Assembly (NCBI RefSeq): GCF_964030935.1
Contig: NZ_OZ034990.1
Coordinates: 1,428,001-1,492,000, forward strand
Direction of reading: 5' to 3'
Source of the DNA: Rickettsiella endosymbiont of Aleochara curtula
Lineage (GTDB): Bacteria > Pseudomonadota > Gammaproteobacteria > Diplorickettsiales > Diplorickettsiaceae
DNA length: 64,000 nt
In this document: positions 45,943 to 55,800 of the stretch, piece after piece
How positions within the stretch are numbered: position 1 is the stretch's first letter
Layout of the letters: the number at the start of each line of letters is the position of its first letter
Made by a program: the position numbers and the translations under genes
Notes under the pieces: model-generated
Database searches by the model: none
What the model was told of the DNA's origin: nothing
Seen by the model: only the letters and a program-made list of their open reading frames with translations

Positions 45943-47190
45943 TCAAGCAGTTTTATCGATGACGGAATGGTTAGTATGAAAGTTATCACGTAGGTACCAT
46001 AATAAGCCTAGGCCAGGTAGGCAAGTGGCTAGGGAGATTACAAAAAATACAGGCCAACTGAAGTAGCTAACTATTAAACCCGCTAAAGGGCCCACGAAAA
46101 CCCGTCCGGCGCCCGCTAAAGCTGAAAATAGAGCAAATTGTGTAGCAGTATAACGATGGTTGCATAAGCTCATCAGTAAGGCAACAAAGGCAATACTCGC
46201 CATGGCATTACAAAAACTGTCTATAGAAATGGCAAAAACTAACCAATGGAAATTATGCCCTACGAGAGCGAGTTTTAGTAAAGTTAAAATAGCCACAGCT
46301 TGTAAAACACCAAAATAGAGTAAGGCGCGAAATAAACTAATACGCGTCATTAAAACACCGCCGGCCAGAAGGCCAAGCATTGCTGCAAAAAAACCTACGC
46401 CTTTATTTACAAAGGCTACGGTACTCAAAGAAAATCCTAATCCGCGAATGAGAAATGGTGTGGTTAATGAAATACTGAGTGCATCGCCAAATTTATATAA
46501 GACTATGAACAGTAAGATAAGCCAAGCTGATTTTCGACTTAAAAATTCTTTAAAAGGGTCGACAATGGCAGAATAGAGAGAAGTGGGGGGATGTTTTTCT
46601 TCTTCATCGATAGGTTCTTCACCAAACCAAGCCCCAAAGAGACCAATCGCTATTAAAGCAGCCATCAGCAAATAGGTGCTACGCCAGCCTATGTATTCAG
46701 CCAGCGCAAGCGCTAAGGCCCCAGAAACCAACATAGCTGCTCTATAACCCCAACTATAGAGTGTGGTTCCTAAGCCGCGCTCGTTAGGTTTAAGAATATC
46801 TGTTCGGTAAGCATCGATAGCAATATCTTGCGAAGCTGAAAGGAAAGCGACTATAAAAGCAATCGTGATCAATAAGATGGCACTGGTATGCGGATTTGTT
46901 AACGCCATACCAATAATGGCTATTATAAGCACCAATTGAATTAGAATAATCCAACCACGGCGTCTTCCTAAGAGAGGAGGTATCCATCTGTCAAGTAAGG
47001 GTGCCCATAAAAATTTATACACATAAGGTTGTCCAATTAAACTTAAACTTCCAATAGCAAGCAAACTGGCTCCTGTGACGGTAAACCAAGCTTGGAGTGT
47101 GCTAGAGGTTAATGCAAGTGGTAAACCGGATGAAAAACCTAATAAGAGAGTTGAAAATAGATTGCGTTTACTGAGCTTATTCGTAGGCAT
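45943..47190 (-). CDS. ampG: AmpG-type muropeptide permease (MFS)
   Basis: Twelve-helix major facilitator protein of 415 residues that imports anhydro-muropeptides for cell-wall recycling. AmpG features include the N-terminal GFSSGLPLALTSSTLQAWFT, YVYKFLWAPLLDRWIPP and ASQDIAIDAYRTDIL, the last being highly typical of AmpG. E. coli AmpG has 491 residues; the shorter form is common. Genome may contain paralogues, as Legionella and Coxiella do. It implies that the organism keeps and recycles peptidoglycan. Confidence 0.88.
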   Translation of the reverse strand: MPTNKLSKRNLFSTLLLGFSSGLPLALTSSTLQAWFTVTGASLLAIGSLSLIGQPYVYKFLWAPLLDRWIPPLLGRRRGWIILIQLVLIIAIIGMALTNPHTSAILLITIAFIVAFLSASQDIAIDAYRTDILKPNERGLGTTLYSWGYRAAMLVSGALALALAEYIGWRSTYLLMAALIAIGLFGAWFGEEPIDEEEKHPPTSLYSAIVDPFKEFLSRKSAWLILLFIVLYKFGDALSISLTTPFLIRGLGFSLSTVAFVNKGVGFFAAMLGLLAGGVLMTRISLFRALLYFGVLQAVAILTLLKLALVGHNFHWLVFAISIDSFCNAMASIAFVALLMSLCNHRYTATQFALFSALAGAGRVFVGPLAGLIVSYFSWPVFFVISLATCLPGLGLLWYLRDNFHTNHSVIDKTA

Positions 47191-47255
47191 TTTTTTTCCT
47201 GAAGGAAGTGAAGAATTTAACTTCCTTTTCTCTAAGTAATTTAAGAATTAAACGG

Positions 47256-47738
47256 TTAACGCGCGTAGTAATCAGGATCAGCAATAATGCGTGGACGGCC
47301 ACCCGCGCCGTATTGCACTAATACATGTTGGCCACGATTGAAAGTTGGCATCGGTGCTTGTACGACAGAAATTAATGAGTTATTTCTAAGCTTGACGACA
47401 TATTCAACACCGTTTTGTGTTGAAAGGCCTTTTTGAATCTCATTTCCTGCAAAGCCACCTAGTAGGGCGCCACCAATTCCACTGGCTAAACTACCTCTCC
47501 CTCCTCCTATTTCGGAACCTGCAATTGCGCCTAAAGCACCACCTGCTATGCCACCGACACCAAGTCCGCCATTTCCAGTTACTTTAACGACCCGGCTGCT
47601 TGTTACTACACCCTTAACAACACGGTGGACTTGCCCAGCGCCACTTGCGGTATAAACATCAGGGGATAGTGAAGATGCACAACCGGCTAAAAGTGATAAG
47701 CCAAGCATGGATAGTAAGCAATGGATGTGAAACTTCAT
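47256..47738 (-). CDS. slyB: SlyB/PCP-like outer membrane lipoprotein
   Basis: 160-residue lipoprotein with lipobox LLAGC (C20). A glycine-zipper segment, about residues 54-100 (GGIAGGALGAIAGSEIGGG and following), forms the two-helix membrane motif of the 17-kDa antigen/SlyB family. The C-terminal domain YVVKLRNNSLISVVQ and HVLVQYGAGGRPRI matches SlyB/PCP. The family stabilises the outer membrane under stress in E. coli. It is 65 nt upstream of ampG on the same strand. Confidence 0.88.
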   Translation of the reverse strand: MKFHIHCLLSMLGLSLLAGCASSLSPDVYTASGAGQVHRVVKGVVTSSRVVKVTGNGGLGVGGIAGGALGAIAGSEIGGGRGSLASGIGGALLGGFAGNEIQKGLSTQNGVEYVVKLRNNSLISVVQAPMPTFNRGQHVLVQYGAGGRPRIIADPDYYAR

Positions 47739-47772
47739 GATGGGCCCCGTAAATATTGGTGTATTGTTCTAA

Positions 47773-47902
47773 GTATACTCTTCGCACTTGAATTTTTGTC
47801 TGTGTTCCCGCTCACTTCGCAATCCTCATGTATGTTCTAATACACTCCGGTTGCTCATTATCACGGCGCCTTGCCAAAAATCCCATTGCTGTGGGTATAT
47901 AA
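47773..47902 (-). repeat. Palindromic repeat family A, complete copy (inverted)
   Basis: TATACTCTTCGCACTTGAAT at the left, CGCAATCCTCATGTATGTTC and CACGGCGCCTTGCC inside, and AATCCCATTGCTGTGGGTATA at the right end. It is closely similar to the copy embedded in the outer membrane protein gene. Confidence 0.87.
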
Positions 47903-47937
47903 TGTTGAATTAAGTGTTTTTGAGCCACTTAAACTTA

Positions 47938-47992
47938 TTAAGGGATGATATTAGTAGATGCCAGCTTGCGCGTCAACGCATGGATCCCTTAA
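47938..47992. other. Inverted repeat upstream of the slyB-like gene
   Basis: TTAAGGGAT (47938-47946) and ATCCCTTAA (47984-47992) form a perfect 9-bp stem around a 37-nt loop that may pair further (GATGC with GCAT). Together with the repeat next to it this explains most of the 314-bp gap; the rest shows nothing. Confidence 0.35.
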
Positions 47993-48052
47993 ACCCAGCA
48001 TATTCTTATCAAAAATTAACAAATATCTTTGGAAGTTGTGATGATTAACAGT

Positions 48053-48769
48053 TTATGACAGCATTAATAACTCGCGACTGCGAATAGTTTTGCCTTCGAG
48101 TAGATAGTTTAGGGCAAGACGAAATAAACGTTTTGCATCTAATAAGTGTATAGGAGTATCCCATGATTCATGATGCACCGCCAAAAGAGATTCGCCAGAA
48201 AATATCGATTGTTTAGGTAGTGATTTATTTAAGCAGACAACCAAACCTTGACTCGGAATAAACTGATAGGATTGATGGGGTAAAAGTGCTTGATTAGTTT
48301 GACTATCCTTATCCAGATATAAAGCATAACCCAATTCAGCGAGTAATTTTTTTTCAAACCAACGTAAAGCAATGGCTGGATTGTCAGATAAGCTGCATAG
48401 CGCCGTTTGATAAGCTTCGAATAAATGCGGATAAGGATCGTAACGATAAAGCAAACGGATTAATAGTTCATTGAGATAGAGACCGCAAACTAAAAGTTTA
48501 CCTGTCAAATGAGGAACAAAAGTGGGATGAGGTTCTGCATTGAGTAAATTCATGAGATCAGTTTTTCCGCGCCAGGAAAGTAGCAGGGGTACAAAAGCTT
48601 GTAATGATCCTCTGAAGCGTGATTTTTTTCCACGTACTCCACGCGCGCCTTTGGCGATAAGATTTATTCTACCTTGTGTGGCGGTAAATGCGTCTATTAA
48701 TAAACTAGTGTCTCGATAAGGACGGGTGTGCAAAATATATGCAGCTTGAAGTTGATCAGTGCTTGACAT
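48053..48769 (-). CDS. recO: DNA repair protein RecO
   Basis: Loads RecA onto SSB-coated single-stranded DNA with RecR. The N-terminal OB fold begins QLQAAYILHTRPYRDTSLLIDAFT, with GRINLIAKGARGVRGKKSRF; the helical C-terminal domain carries VCGLYLNELLIRLL. The ATG at 48769 gives a normal start (238 residues; E. coli 242). A longer in-frame start at 48865 would add 32 residues that do not fit the family. The zinc cysteines of some RecO proteins are absent. Confidence 0.92.
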   Translation of the reverse strand: MSSTDQLQAAYILHTRPYRDTSLLIDAFTATQGRINLIAKGARGVRGKKSRFRGSLQAFVPLLLSWRGKTDLMNLLNAEPHPTFVPHLTGKLLVCGLYLNELLIRLLYRYDPYPHLFEAYQTALCSLSDNPAIALRWFEKKLLAELGYALYLDKDSQTNQALLPHQSYQFIPSQGLVVCLNKSLPKQSIFSGESLLAVHHESWDTPIHLLDAKRLFRLALNYLLEGKTIRSRELLMLS

Positions 48770-49032
48770 TAGTCTAAAAAAGAAAAAAATGACTGAAGCA
48801 GTTATTAGTTGTATTTTTCTTACACAAAAAATAAACTCTAATCTTTTGTGTAAGAAAACTTCCACTTCTTAGGGAAATCCAGTAATATTAGCCTATATAG
48901 GTGTTTTAATGATTTGTTCATCAATATATAGGGTGAATACTAACTTAGCAATGCCAATAACCGAATCTAAAAAATAATCTTAGCTGAAAATGATCGCTAC
49001 AACATTCTTTAAATTGATAATAGGAGCAACCC

Positions 49033-49857
49033 TTGGCTGAAATTATTGTGATTACCTCTGGAAAGGGCGGTGTCGGTAAAACGACAAGTAGTGCGGCAAT
49101 GGCAGCTGGTCTTGCCTTTCGCGGTTTTAAAACAGTCGTTATTGATTTTGATATTGGTTTACGTAATCTCGATCTGATTATGGGTTGTGAGCGGCGCGTT
49201 GTTTTTGATTTCGTGAATGTGATTCGCGGCGAAGCGAATATTAAACAAGCCTTAATTAAAGATAAAAGGCTCGAAAATCTTTATATTCTACCCGCATCAC
49301 AGACGCGTGATAAAGATGCCTTGACCAAAGAAGGTGTGGAAAAAATTTTAGAAGAGCTCAAAAAAGATTTTGATTATATTATTTGTGATTCACCTGCCGG
49401 AATAGAGCGTGGTGCAACCTTAGCCATGTATTTTGCTGATACGGCTATTGTCGTCAGTAACCCAGAAGTTTCTTCTGTCAGAGATTCCGATAGAATGTTG
49501 GGAATTCTCGATAGTAAATCAAGACGCGCTGAATTAGGTCTTGAACCAGTAAAACAACATTTACTCTTGACGCGTTATTCTTTAACCCGCGTTGAGAGGG
49601 GTGATATGCTTAGCGTCGATGATGTCTTGGATATACTATCTATTCCCTTGCTGAGTGTTATTCCAGAGTCACAAGCGGTATTACGTGCTTCTAATGCAGG
49701 TGTTCCAGTGACATTGAACGGAGAAAGCGATGCTCATCAGGCTTATGCCGATGCAGTCTCTCGTTTATTAGGCGAAGAAGTCCCTTTTAAATTTATTAAA
49801 TTAGAAAAGAAAGGTTTGTTACGTCGCCTCTTTGGCCGCGAGGAGTTAGCGACATGA
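49033..49857 (+). CDS. minD: Septum site-determining ATPase MinD
   Basis: Membrane-cycling ATPase that positions the division site with MinE. The deviant Walker A motif SGKGGVGKTT is at residues 9-18, with DFDIGLRNLDLIMG and CDSPAGIERGA as Walker B and switch regions. The C-terminal amphipathic membrane-targeting helix is KKGLLRRLFGREE. The start is TTG at 49033, with AGGAG 6 nt before it. Length 274 (270 in E. coli). It overlaps minE by 4 nt. No minC lies upstream; recO is divergent there. Confidence 0.97.
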   Translation: MAEIIVITSGKGGVGKTTSSAAMAAGLAFRGFKTVVIDFDIGLRNLDLIMGCERRVVFDFVNVIRGEANIKQALIKDKRLENLYILPASQTRDKDALTKEGVEKILEELKKDFDYIICDSPAGIERGATLAMYFADTAIVVSNPEVSSVRDSDRMLGILDSKSRRAELGLEPVKQHLLLTRYSLTRVERGDMLSVDDVLDILSIPLLSVIPESQAVLRASNAGVPVTLNGESDAHQAYADAVSRLLGEEVPFKFIKLEKKGLLRRLFGREELAT

Positions 49858-50132
49858 GCTTGTTAAATTATATTTTTAGAAACAAACCTAAAAATACCGC
49901 GACACTTGCCAAAGAGCGTTTGCAGATTATTGTATCTCATGAACGTAGAACCGAGAATAATTCTGACTTTTTGCCAAAATTGCAACAGGAATTGATTGAA
50001 GTTATTGCTAAATATGTTGATATCGATCAAGACCAAGTGAAGGTTGAACTGGAACGAACTGGGAACTGCTCGATACTAGAATTAAATATAACGCTACCTA
50101 ATGCAGAAATCACTATAGGTAGTGGAGTTTAG
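49854..50132 (+). CDS. minE: Cell division topological specificity factor MinE
   Basis: 92-residue partner of MinD that stimulates its ATPase and drives oscillation. The membrane-binding N-terminus reads LLNYIFRNKPKNTATLAKERLQIIVSHE and the C-terminal domain YVDIDQDQVKVELE plus LELNITLP. ATGA overlap with minD shows translational coupling. Confidence 0.95.
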   Translation: MSLLNYIFRNKPKNTATLAKERLQIIVSHERRTENNSDFLPKLQQELIEVIAKYVDIDQDQVKVELERTGNCSILELNITLPNAEITIGSGV

Positions 50133-50142
50133 TATTATCTCA

Positions 50143-50532
50143 TTATTCATCTGGTACTAAACGTTTTTCTCCAGGTTTTGATACGGCTACATAAACCAGG
50201 CTTGCTTCTGAAACTTTAATCCGAGTAGGTGCGTTTATACCCTCTTGGTAACGTTCTGCATAGACCTCTACTTCAATAGTTACCGAAGTTTTACCTACCC
50301 CAATAATTTTGGTATAGAAACTGGCGATATCGTAAATAAATAAAGGTTGTAAGAATTTTAATTCCTTGACTGCAACCGTAACAACGGGTCCTTTCGCACG
50401 TTGCGCCGCAGCAATTGCCCCAGCAATATCGATTTGTGACATCAACCAACCACCAAAAATATCGCCCGCTTTATTGGCATCATTAGGCCTGGTTTTTACA
50501 CGTAAGGTAGGCTCTAGCAAATTAGTTGTCAT
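50143..50532 (-). CDS. yciA: YciA-type acyl-CoA thioesterase
   Basis: Hotdog-fold thioesterase acting on various acyl-CoAs. Typical features are TRPNDANKAGDIFGGWLMSQID near the N-terminus, with the catalytic Asp, followed by VTVAVKELKFLQPL. The start at 50532 (MTTNLLEPTLRV) fits the family; an in-frame ATG at 50568 would add 12 residues. 129 residues (132 in E. coli). Converges with minE. Confidence 0.9.
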   Translation of the reverse strand: MTTNLLEPTLRVKTRPNDANKAGDIFGGWLMSQIDIAGAIAAAQRAKGPVVTVAVKELKFLQPLFIYDIASFYTKIIGVGKTSVTIEVEVYAERYQEGINAPTRIKVSEASLVYVAVSKPGEKRLVPDE

Positions 50533-50691
50533 CTCTATACTCGAAAATGAAAAATTTAAGTATAGCAAAAAATTCTTAATAGAGTTCTTGTTGATTTTTT
50601 TTCATCTTAAAATATACTCAGCTTTTATTTAATTTTAATAATAAAACTAAATAAGTTCTATTTTTATATTGTTGTAATTTTTAGAAAACTT

Positions 50692-50916
50692 ATGGTTAGT
50701 GATACAATCTATGAAGAAATAAGCAGTTCTGATGAAGGAACAACCTTAAATAAACAATTTAGTGAATTGTTGCTTAAATTAGAAAAAGACTTAGAAAGAT
50801 TAAAAGTTGACAGTGACGAAGATCTTAGTGATCATTTCAAGCAATTAGAAGGTTTAAAAAAAACCGCCAATCTACCTGTTATTGATATTAAGAACGTAAC
50901 AGGATTTTTGCATTAA
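50692..50916 (+). CDS. Small acidic hypothetical ORF, first of an overlapping trio
   Basis: 74 residues, acidic and helical (EEISSSDEGTTLNKQFSELL and a Lys/Glu/Leu-rich stretch that may form a coiled coil). Its stop and the next ORF's start overlap as TAATG, a classic termination-reinitiation arrangement. No family recognised and the ribosome site is weak. It may be part of one decayed gene spanning 50692-51309. Confidence 0.4.
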   Translation: MVSDTIYEEISSSDEGTTLNKQFSELLLKLEKDLERLKVDSDEDLSDHFKQLEGLKKTANLPVIDIKNVTGFLH

Positions 50917-51101
50917 TGGTTGAATTACCCGTGGCATTTAGCTTCAAACCATTAACTATTTATAAATATATGTTAAAACATGTTGAGTCTTTTTCTAAGA
51001 GTGTTTATCAAAAACATTTGCAAGTGTTACTCGATTTAAAAAGTGATGAAACCAAAGATTTACTTCTACTGATTAATGATGAGGAAAAAGAAAAAAAATG
51101 A
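50916..51101 (+). CDS. Small hypothetical ORF, second of an overlapping trio
   Basis: 61 residues in another frame, containing LTIYKYMLKHVESFSKSVYQ and ending in a Lys/Glu cluster. The frame closes just after an A8 run at 51091-51098; a one-base slip there would continue into the next ORF, so the two may be one frameshifted gene. No family recognised. Confidence 0.35.
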   Translation: MVELPVAFSFKPLTIYKYMLKHVESFSKSVYQKHLQVLLDLKSDETKDLLLLINDEEKEKK

Positions 51102-51309
51102 ATGGCAACCTTCAGTTATTAGACTTTTTTTTTCTATATTGAGCGCAACAAAAGCAAAAAAGAGGGCTTTATCAGAAAAAGATACTGTTCCACCTAAGCG
51201 AGGGAAGTTAAGCGTGTCTCCTTTGGCATTAACAAACAACGCTTTATCTAACCAGATCGATGATGAGTGTCATGAAAATTTATTACCGCCGGGAATGAAA
51301 TTGACCTAA
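51076..51309 (+). CDS. Small basic hypothetical ORF, third of an overlapping trio
   Basis: 77 residues in the same frame as the first ORF of the trio. Lys-rich start, a short hydrophobic stretch (VIRLFFSILSAT), then a basic Pro-containing segment (TVPPKRGKLSVSP). Its last 27 nt overlap the 3' end of gph on the other strand. No family recognised; possibly the C-terminal remnant of a single larger gene. Confidence 0.35.
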   Translation: MMRKKKKNEWQPSVIRLFFSILSATKAKKRALSEKDTVPPKRGKLSVSPLALTNNALSNQIDDECHENLLPPGMKLT

Positions 51310-51975
51310 GTATTCAATAATTTCGAGTGGTGAGGAAATCTTGGCAGTGGCGCCCCACGTATTAACATCATCTTTACTATTGATGTAACCGTATAATGCA
51401 ATGAGACTATACATGCCGGCAGCGTTGGCGGCTTCAACATCGCGCTTGGCATCACCCACGTAAACGCAGTGCTCTGGAAGACAAGCTATGCATTTGCAGG
51501 CATGCAACAATGGCTGAGGATGAGGTTTGCTATATTTAAGTGTATCTCCGGCGATAATACATTTAGCTTTATTAAGTAGAGGGAATTTCTTTATTAATTG
51601 CTTGGTTAAAATAGCAGATTTATTAGTGACAATACCCCATGGCCATTTTTCATCTTGTAAGTAATTAGTTAAAGTGTTTACACCTGGAAATAAATGAGTG
51701 TGCACACAAATATGTTGGGTATAATAATCGAGGAATTGTTTGCGCAAGCTAGGGAAAGTCGGATCTTGTGTGTCGACCCCCATCCCTAGCTTTAATAAAC
51801 CAGCTACTCCGGAAGATATTGCCGGACGAACGTGATTAACAGATAAAGGTTTTGCTTGTTGTGAGATTAAAACTTGATTGAGAGCAGCCGTTAAGTCGGC
51901 AGCGGTGTCTAGTAAGGTCCCATCGAGATCAAAAAGTATTCCTTTTATTCTCATATTTAGTGTTGAAAATGGCAT
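51283..51975 (-). CDS. gph: Phosphoglycolate phosphatase, HAD family
   Basis: Removes phosphate from 2-phosphoglycolate, a product of DNA 3'-end repair. HAD motif I is FDLDGTLLDTAADL, motif II lies in WGIVTNKSAIL, motif III in KYSKPHPQPLL and motif IV in VYVGDAKRDVEAANAAG. Length 230. Follows ubiG with a 3-nt gap, the usual ubiG-gph pairing. N-terminal residues 1-7 may be superfluous because a second ATG at 51954 is also plausible. MupP-like activity on MurNAc-6P is an alternative, since the two are hard to separate by sequence. Confidence 0.88.
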   Translation of the reverse strand: MPFSTLNMRIKGILFDLDGTLLDTAADLTAALNQVLISQQAKPLSVNHVRPAISSGVAGLLKLGMGVDTQDPTFPSLRKQFLDYYTQHICVHTHLFPGVNTLTNYLQDEKWPWGIVTNKSAILTKQLIKKFPLLNKAKCIIAGDTLKYSKPHPQPLLHACKCIACLPEHCVYVGDAKRDVEAANAAGMYSLIALYGYINSKDDVNTWGATAKISSPLEIIEYLGQFHSRR

Positions 51976-51978
51976 GAC

Positions 51979-52683
51979 TTAAGTCCGCTTTTTGAAAGCA
52001 GCAAGATAATTGACATTGATATCTTTTCCTAAGGCATAATATTGAATTAAGGGATTATAATAGATCCCTTGGAACTTTTTCAGCCCTAAATTAGCTTGCC
52101 GGGCTGCAGTAGCTAATTCAGAAGGACGGATAAATTTTTTATAATCATGCGTCCCTCGGGGTAACAGTTTTAAGAAATATTCTGCGCCGAGTATAGCTAA
52201 TAAGTAAGCGCGCGGATTACGGTTAATAGTAGAAAAAAAAATACTAGCGCCTGGTTTAGCTAAGTCACTACAAGCTTGTATGAGCGAGCAGGGGTCAGGA
52301 ACATGTTCTAATAGCTCCATGCAGCACACCACATCAAAGGACTGACTATGCTTTGTAGCGAAGGATTCTGCATCGGTAAGTGAATATTTGATTGGGAGTT
52401 GATTGTCTGCAGCATGTTTCTGAGCAACCTCTATAAGGGCAGCGCTTTTATCAATACCGGTGACTTGTGCACCTATTTTAGCCATTGCTTCGGTTAATAT
52501 TCCACCACCACAACCGATATCGATTATTTTTTGACCTTGTAAGGTTTGTTGTGCCAATATAAATTCTAAGCGCAGGGGGTTGATGAGATGTAAGGGTTTA
52601 CATATGCCCTCAGTATCCCACCATTGCTCAGCCATAAGCGTAAATTTGCTGATTTCTGCATAATCGCTATTAGAAGCTGACAT
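51979..52683 (-). CDS. ubiG: Ubiquinone biosynthesis O-methyltransferase UbiG
   Basis: SAM-dependent O-methyltransferase for both O-methylation steps of ubiquinone synthesis. The N-terminus AEQWWDTEGICKPLHLINPLRLEF is diagnostic in two halves; motif I is IDIGCGGGILTEAMA, with CMELLEHVPDP and GTHDYKKFIRPSEL further on. Length 234 (240 in E. coli). Implies an aerobic, ubiquinone-based respiratory chain. Confidence 0.95.
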   Translation of the reverse strand: MSASNSDYAEISKFTLMAEQWWDTEGICKPLHLINPLRLEFILAQQTLQGQKIIDIGCGGGILTEAMAKIGAQVTGIDKSAALIEVAQKHAADNQLPIKYSLTDAESFATKHSQSFDVVCCMELLEHVPDPCSLIQACSDLAKPGASIFFSTINRNPRAYLLAILGAEYFLKLLPRGTHDYKKFIRPSELATAARQANLGLKKFQGIYYNPLIQYYALGKDINVNYLAAFKKRT

Positions 52684-52769
52684 AAAAATTACATTGTTTT
52701 CATTGGTTTTTTACGGGGAGCGTATTACAATGTGCTAGTTTACTTGACCCCTCATAATGTGTCTATTGG

Positions 52770-52794
52770 TTATACTCATGTGCGAAGAGTATAT
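52770..52794. repeat. Family A remnant (ends only)
   Basis: TATACTCATGTGCGAAGAGTATA is a near-perfect palindrome made of the two outer ends of repeat family A joined together, as after loss of the interior. It lies between the divergent ubiG and glutamate dehydrogenase genes. Confidence 0.4.
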
Positions 52795-52871
52795 AAACAG
52801 GAGTAGTGGAATTAAGGATAGCTCGCCAACTAGTATGGGGAATTTGTTATCACTCAATCTTATAGTTCAAT

Positions 52872-55800
52872 ATGAACAACCTTACTAACCGTGTTTATAA
52901 ATCGATCATAGATAAAATTTTGAGATTTGCACTACAAAAAGTGCCCAAAGAGCAATCTAAATTATTTACTGCTTTTGCCAAACAGTATTATGCCCATACT
53001 GATTTAGAAACATTGGAAAGTCGCTCCGCAGAAAATCTTGCGGCGGCACTGGCTTCTCACTGGAGGCTGATTTACCAACGTTTGCCTGGTCAAGCAAAGA
53101 TTCGTGTCTATAATCCTAGTCTTGAAAAAGATGGTTGGGAAAGCAAATATAGTATTGTTCAAATCGTTGCCAAGGATAAGCCTTTCTTAGTGGATTCCAC
53201 TCGGATGGAGATTAATCGGCAAGGCTTTAATATTTTTTTCAATATTCATTTTGGTAATATAAAGTTACGTCGCGATCAGCAAGGAAAAGTAATAGAGGTT
53301 TTACCCTATGATGCAATAGCAGACCAACAAACTGAAGCCTTAATTTACCTGGAAATTGATAAAGCAGCGAATACTGAAACTCTCAATAAGCTGGCTAAAA
53401 AGCTGGAAAAGGTATTAGAACAGGTTAGTTTAGTTGTAAACGATTGGCCCGAAATGCGGTCTAGAATGCAAAGTTGCTTAAAGGAATTGGAGCAAAATTC
53501 TCCCCCCTATGACCCAGAAGATGTTGCAGAATCTAAAGACTTTTTGGCTTGGTTGTTGAATGATCATTTTACCTTTTTAGGTTGCCGTGATTATGATTTG
53601 AGTAAAGATCACAAAACATTACGTATGATCAAAAAATCAGGCTTAGGTGTATTAAGGGATGAAACGAAAAGTAAAGAAGAAAAACCTTTAACAGAATTAC
53701 CTCCCGAAGCCCGTCGTTTAGCTTTTTCTCCACAAGTATTGGTTATTTCTAAGACCAATAGTAAATCGAGAGTGCATCGATCGGTTTATGCTGACTATAT
53801 TGGCGTTAAACGTTTTAATGAGCAGGGAGAGTTAATTGGAGAAAGACGTTTTATAGGCCTTTATACTTCGACTGTTTATCATAGTGATCCACGCAGCATT
53901 CCATTGATACGGCGTAAGATACAACTCATTTTACAAAATTCCAATTTACCTTTAAAAGGCCATGCCGGAAAAGCGTTACTCGATATTTTATCCAGTTTGC
54001 CTCGTGACGATCTATTTCAAGCCTCAGTCAAAGAACTGACGCAATTAGCGCTAGGTATTTTACATATACAAGAACAAAGAACGGTACGTTTGTTTGTTAG
54101 ACAAGATAACTATCGGCGTTTTATTTCTTGTTTAGTTTATCTACCTAAAGAACAATTAAACACCGACCTGCAACGCCAGATGGAAAAGATTTTGGTTCGA
54201 GAATTTTCTGGCATTGAAATTGGTTTTTCGACATTGTTTGGAGATTCTAATCTAGCACGTATCCATTTTTTAATTCGTACTGATCCTAAAAAAGATTTAA
54301 CCTATGAGGTTAAAAAGATTGAGGCGCAGTTGGTTGAAGTCGCTCGCTCTTGGAAAGAAGAATTACGTCAGGCGTTGATCGAATATTATGGCGAACAAGA
54401 TGGCGCGCGTCTATTACAAAAATATATGTATGCTTTTCCTAGCGGATACCGCGATACATTCGCAGCAAACATAGCTGTACATGACATTGAACAATTAGAA
54501 AAAATCTCGTCTGAACATCCTTTGGAAATGAATTTTTACCCATCCGCAAATGAAAAGGGTGTTCCATTAAGATTTAAATTATTTCAGGCAGGAAAACCCA
54601 TCATTTTGTCTGATGCTTTACCAGTCCTGGAAAATATGGGCCTACGCGTTATGGATGAATGGCCACAAGAAATTACCTTACCTGACGGTCGTCGCATTTG
54701 GATTAATGATTTTGGCGTAAAACCGGTTCATATTGATGACGTAGATGTTTCACAGGTAAAAGAAATTTTTCAAGAAGCGTTTAGCAAGATATGGTCTGGC
54801 GAAGTCGAAAACGATGGTTTTAATCGCTTAATATTAGCAGGTCAATTAACTTGGCGAGAGGTTTCTATATTAAGGGCTTATACCAAATATCTTCGTCAAA
54901 TCAGTGTGCCATTTAGTCAAGCTTACGTGGAAACGGTCGTATCGCGTAATGCAGGTATTGCTAAAATTTTAGTTAAACTATTTAAATATTATTTTGATCC
55001 TAGTCGCCAAGATGAATCCGGTAGTGTAACAGCTAGTCTGGAAAAAAGTTTACATGCGGCGTTGGATGCAGTCGTTAGCCTAGATGAAGATCGCATTTTG
55101 CGGAACTTATTTGAAGTTATTCAAGCTACTTTGCGAACTAATTATTATCAAACTGATCATGAGAACAAACCTAAACCTTGGTTGGCACTTAAGTTAAATC
55201 CCAGTCAAATCATGGATTTACCATTGCCAAGGCCAATGTATGAAATTTTTGTGTATTCACCACGTGTCGAGGCAGTTCATTTAAGGGCTGCAAAGGTTGC
55301 TCGTGGTGGGATACGTTGGTCCGATCGTAGAGAAGATTTTCGGACCGAAATATTAGGTTTAATGAAGGCGCAGCAGGTAAAAAATGCGGTGATAGTTCCT
55401 GCAGGTGCTAAAGGTGGTTTTGTTTGTAAGCAACTACCAGAAAATGCTGATCGTGAAGCTGTGATGAATGAAGTGATCCTCTGCTATCAAACTTTCATGC
55501 GCGGCTTATTGGATTTGACCGATAATTTGCAAAATAATGTGGTTATACACCCTAAGGATGTGGTGCGATACGATGAAGAAGATCCATATTTGGTCGTTGC
55601 GGCTGATAAAGGGACGGCAAGTTTTTCAGATATTGCTAATGCTATCGCAGCTGAATATAACTTTTGGCTAGGAGATGCATTTGCATCGGGTGGCAGTGTT
55701 GGTTATGACCATAAAAAAATGGGGATTACTGCGCGCGGCGCATGGGAATCTGTTAGAAGACATTGCAGAGCATTAGGTTTAAATCCAGATAAAGATGATT

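Noticed and set aside
48770-48865. N-terminal 32-residue extension of RecO
   Set aside because: It has no counterpart in RecO proteins; the internal ATG at 48769 gives the normal N-terminus.
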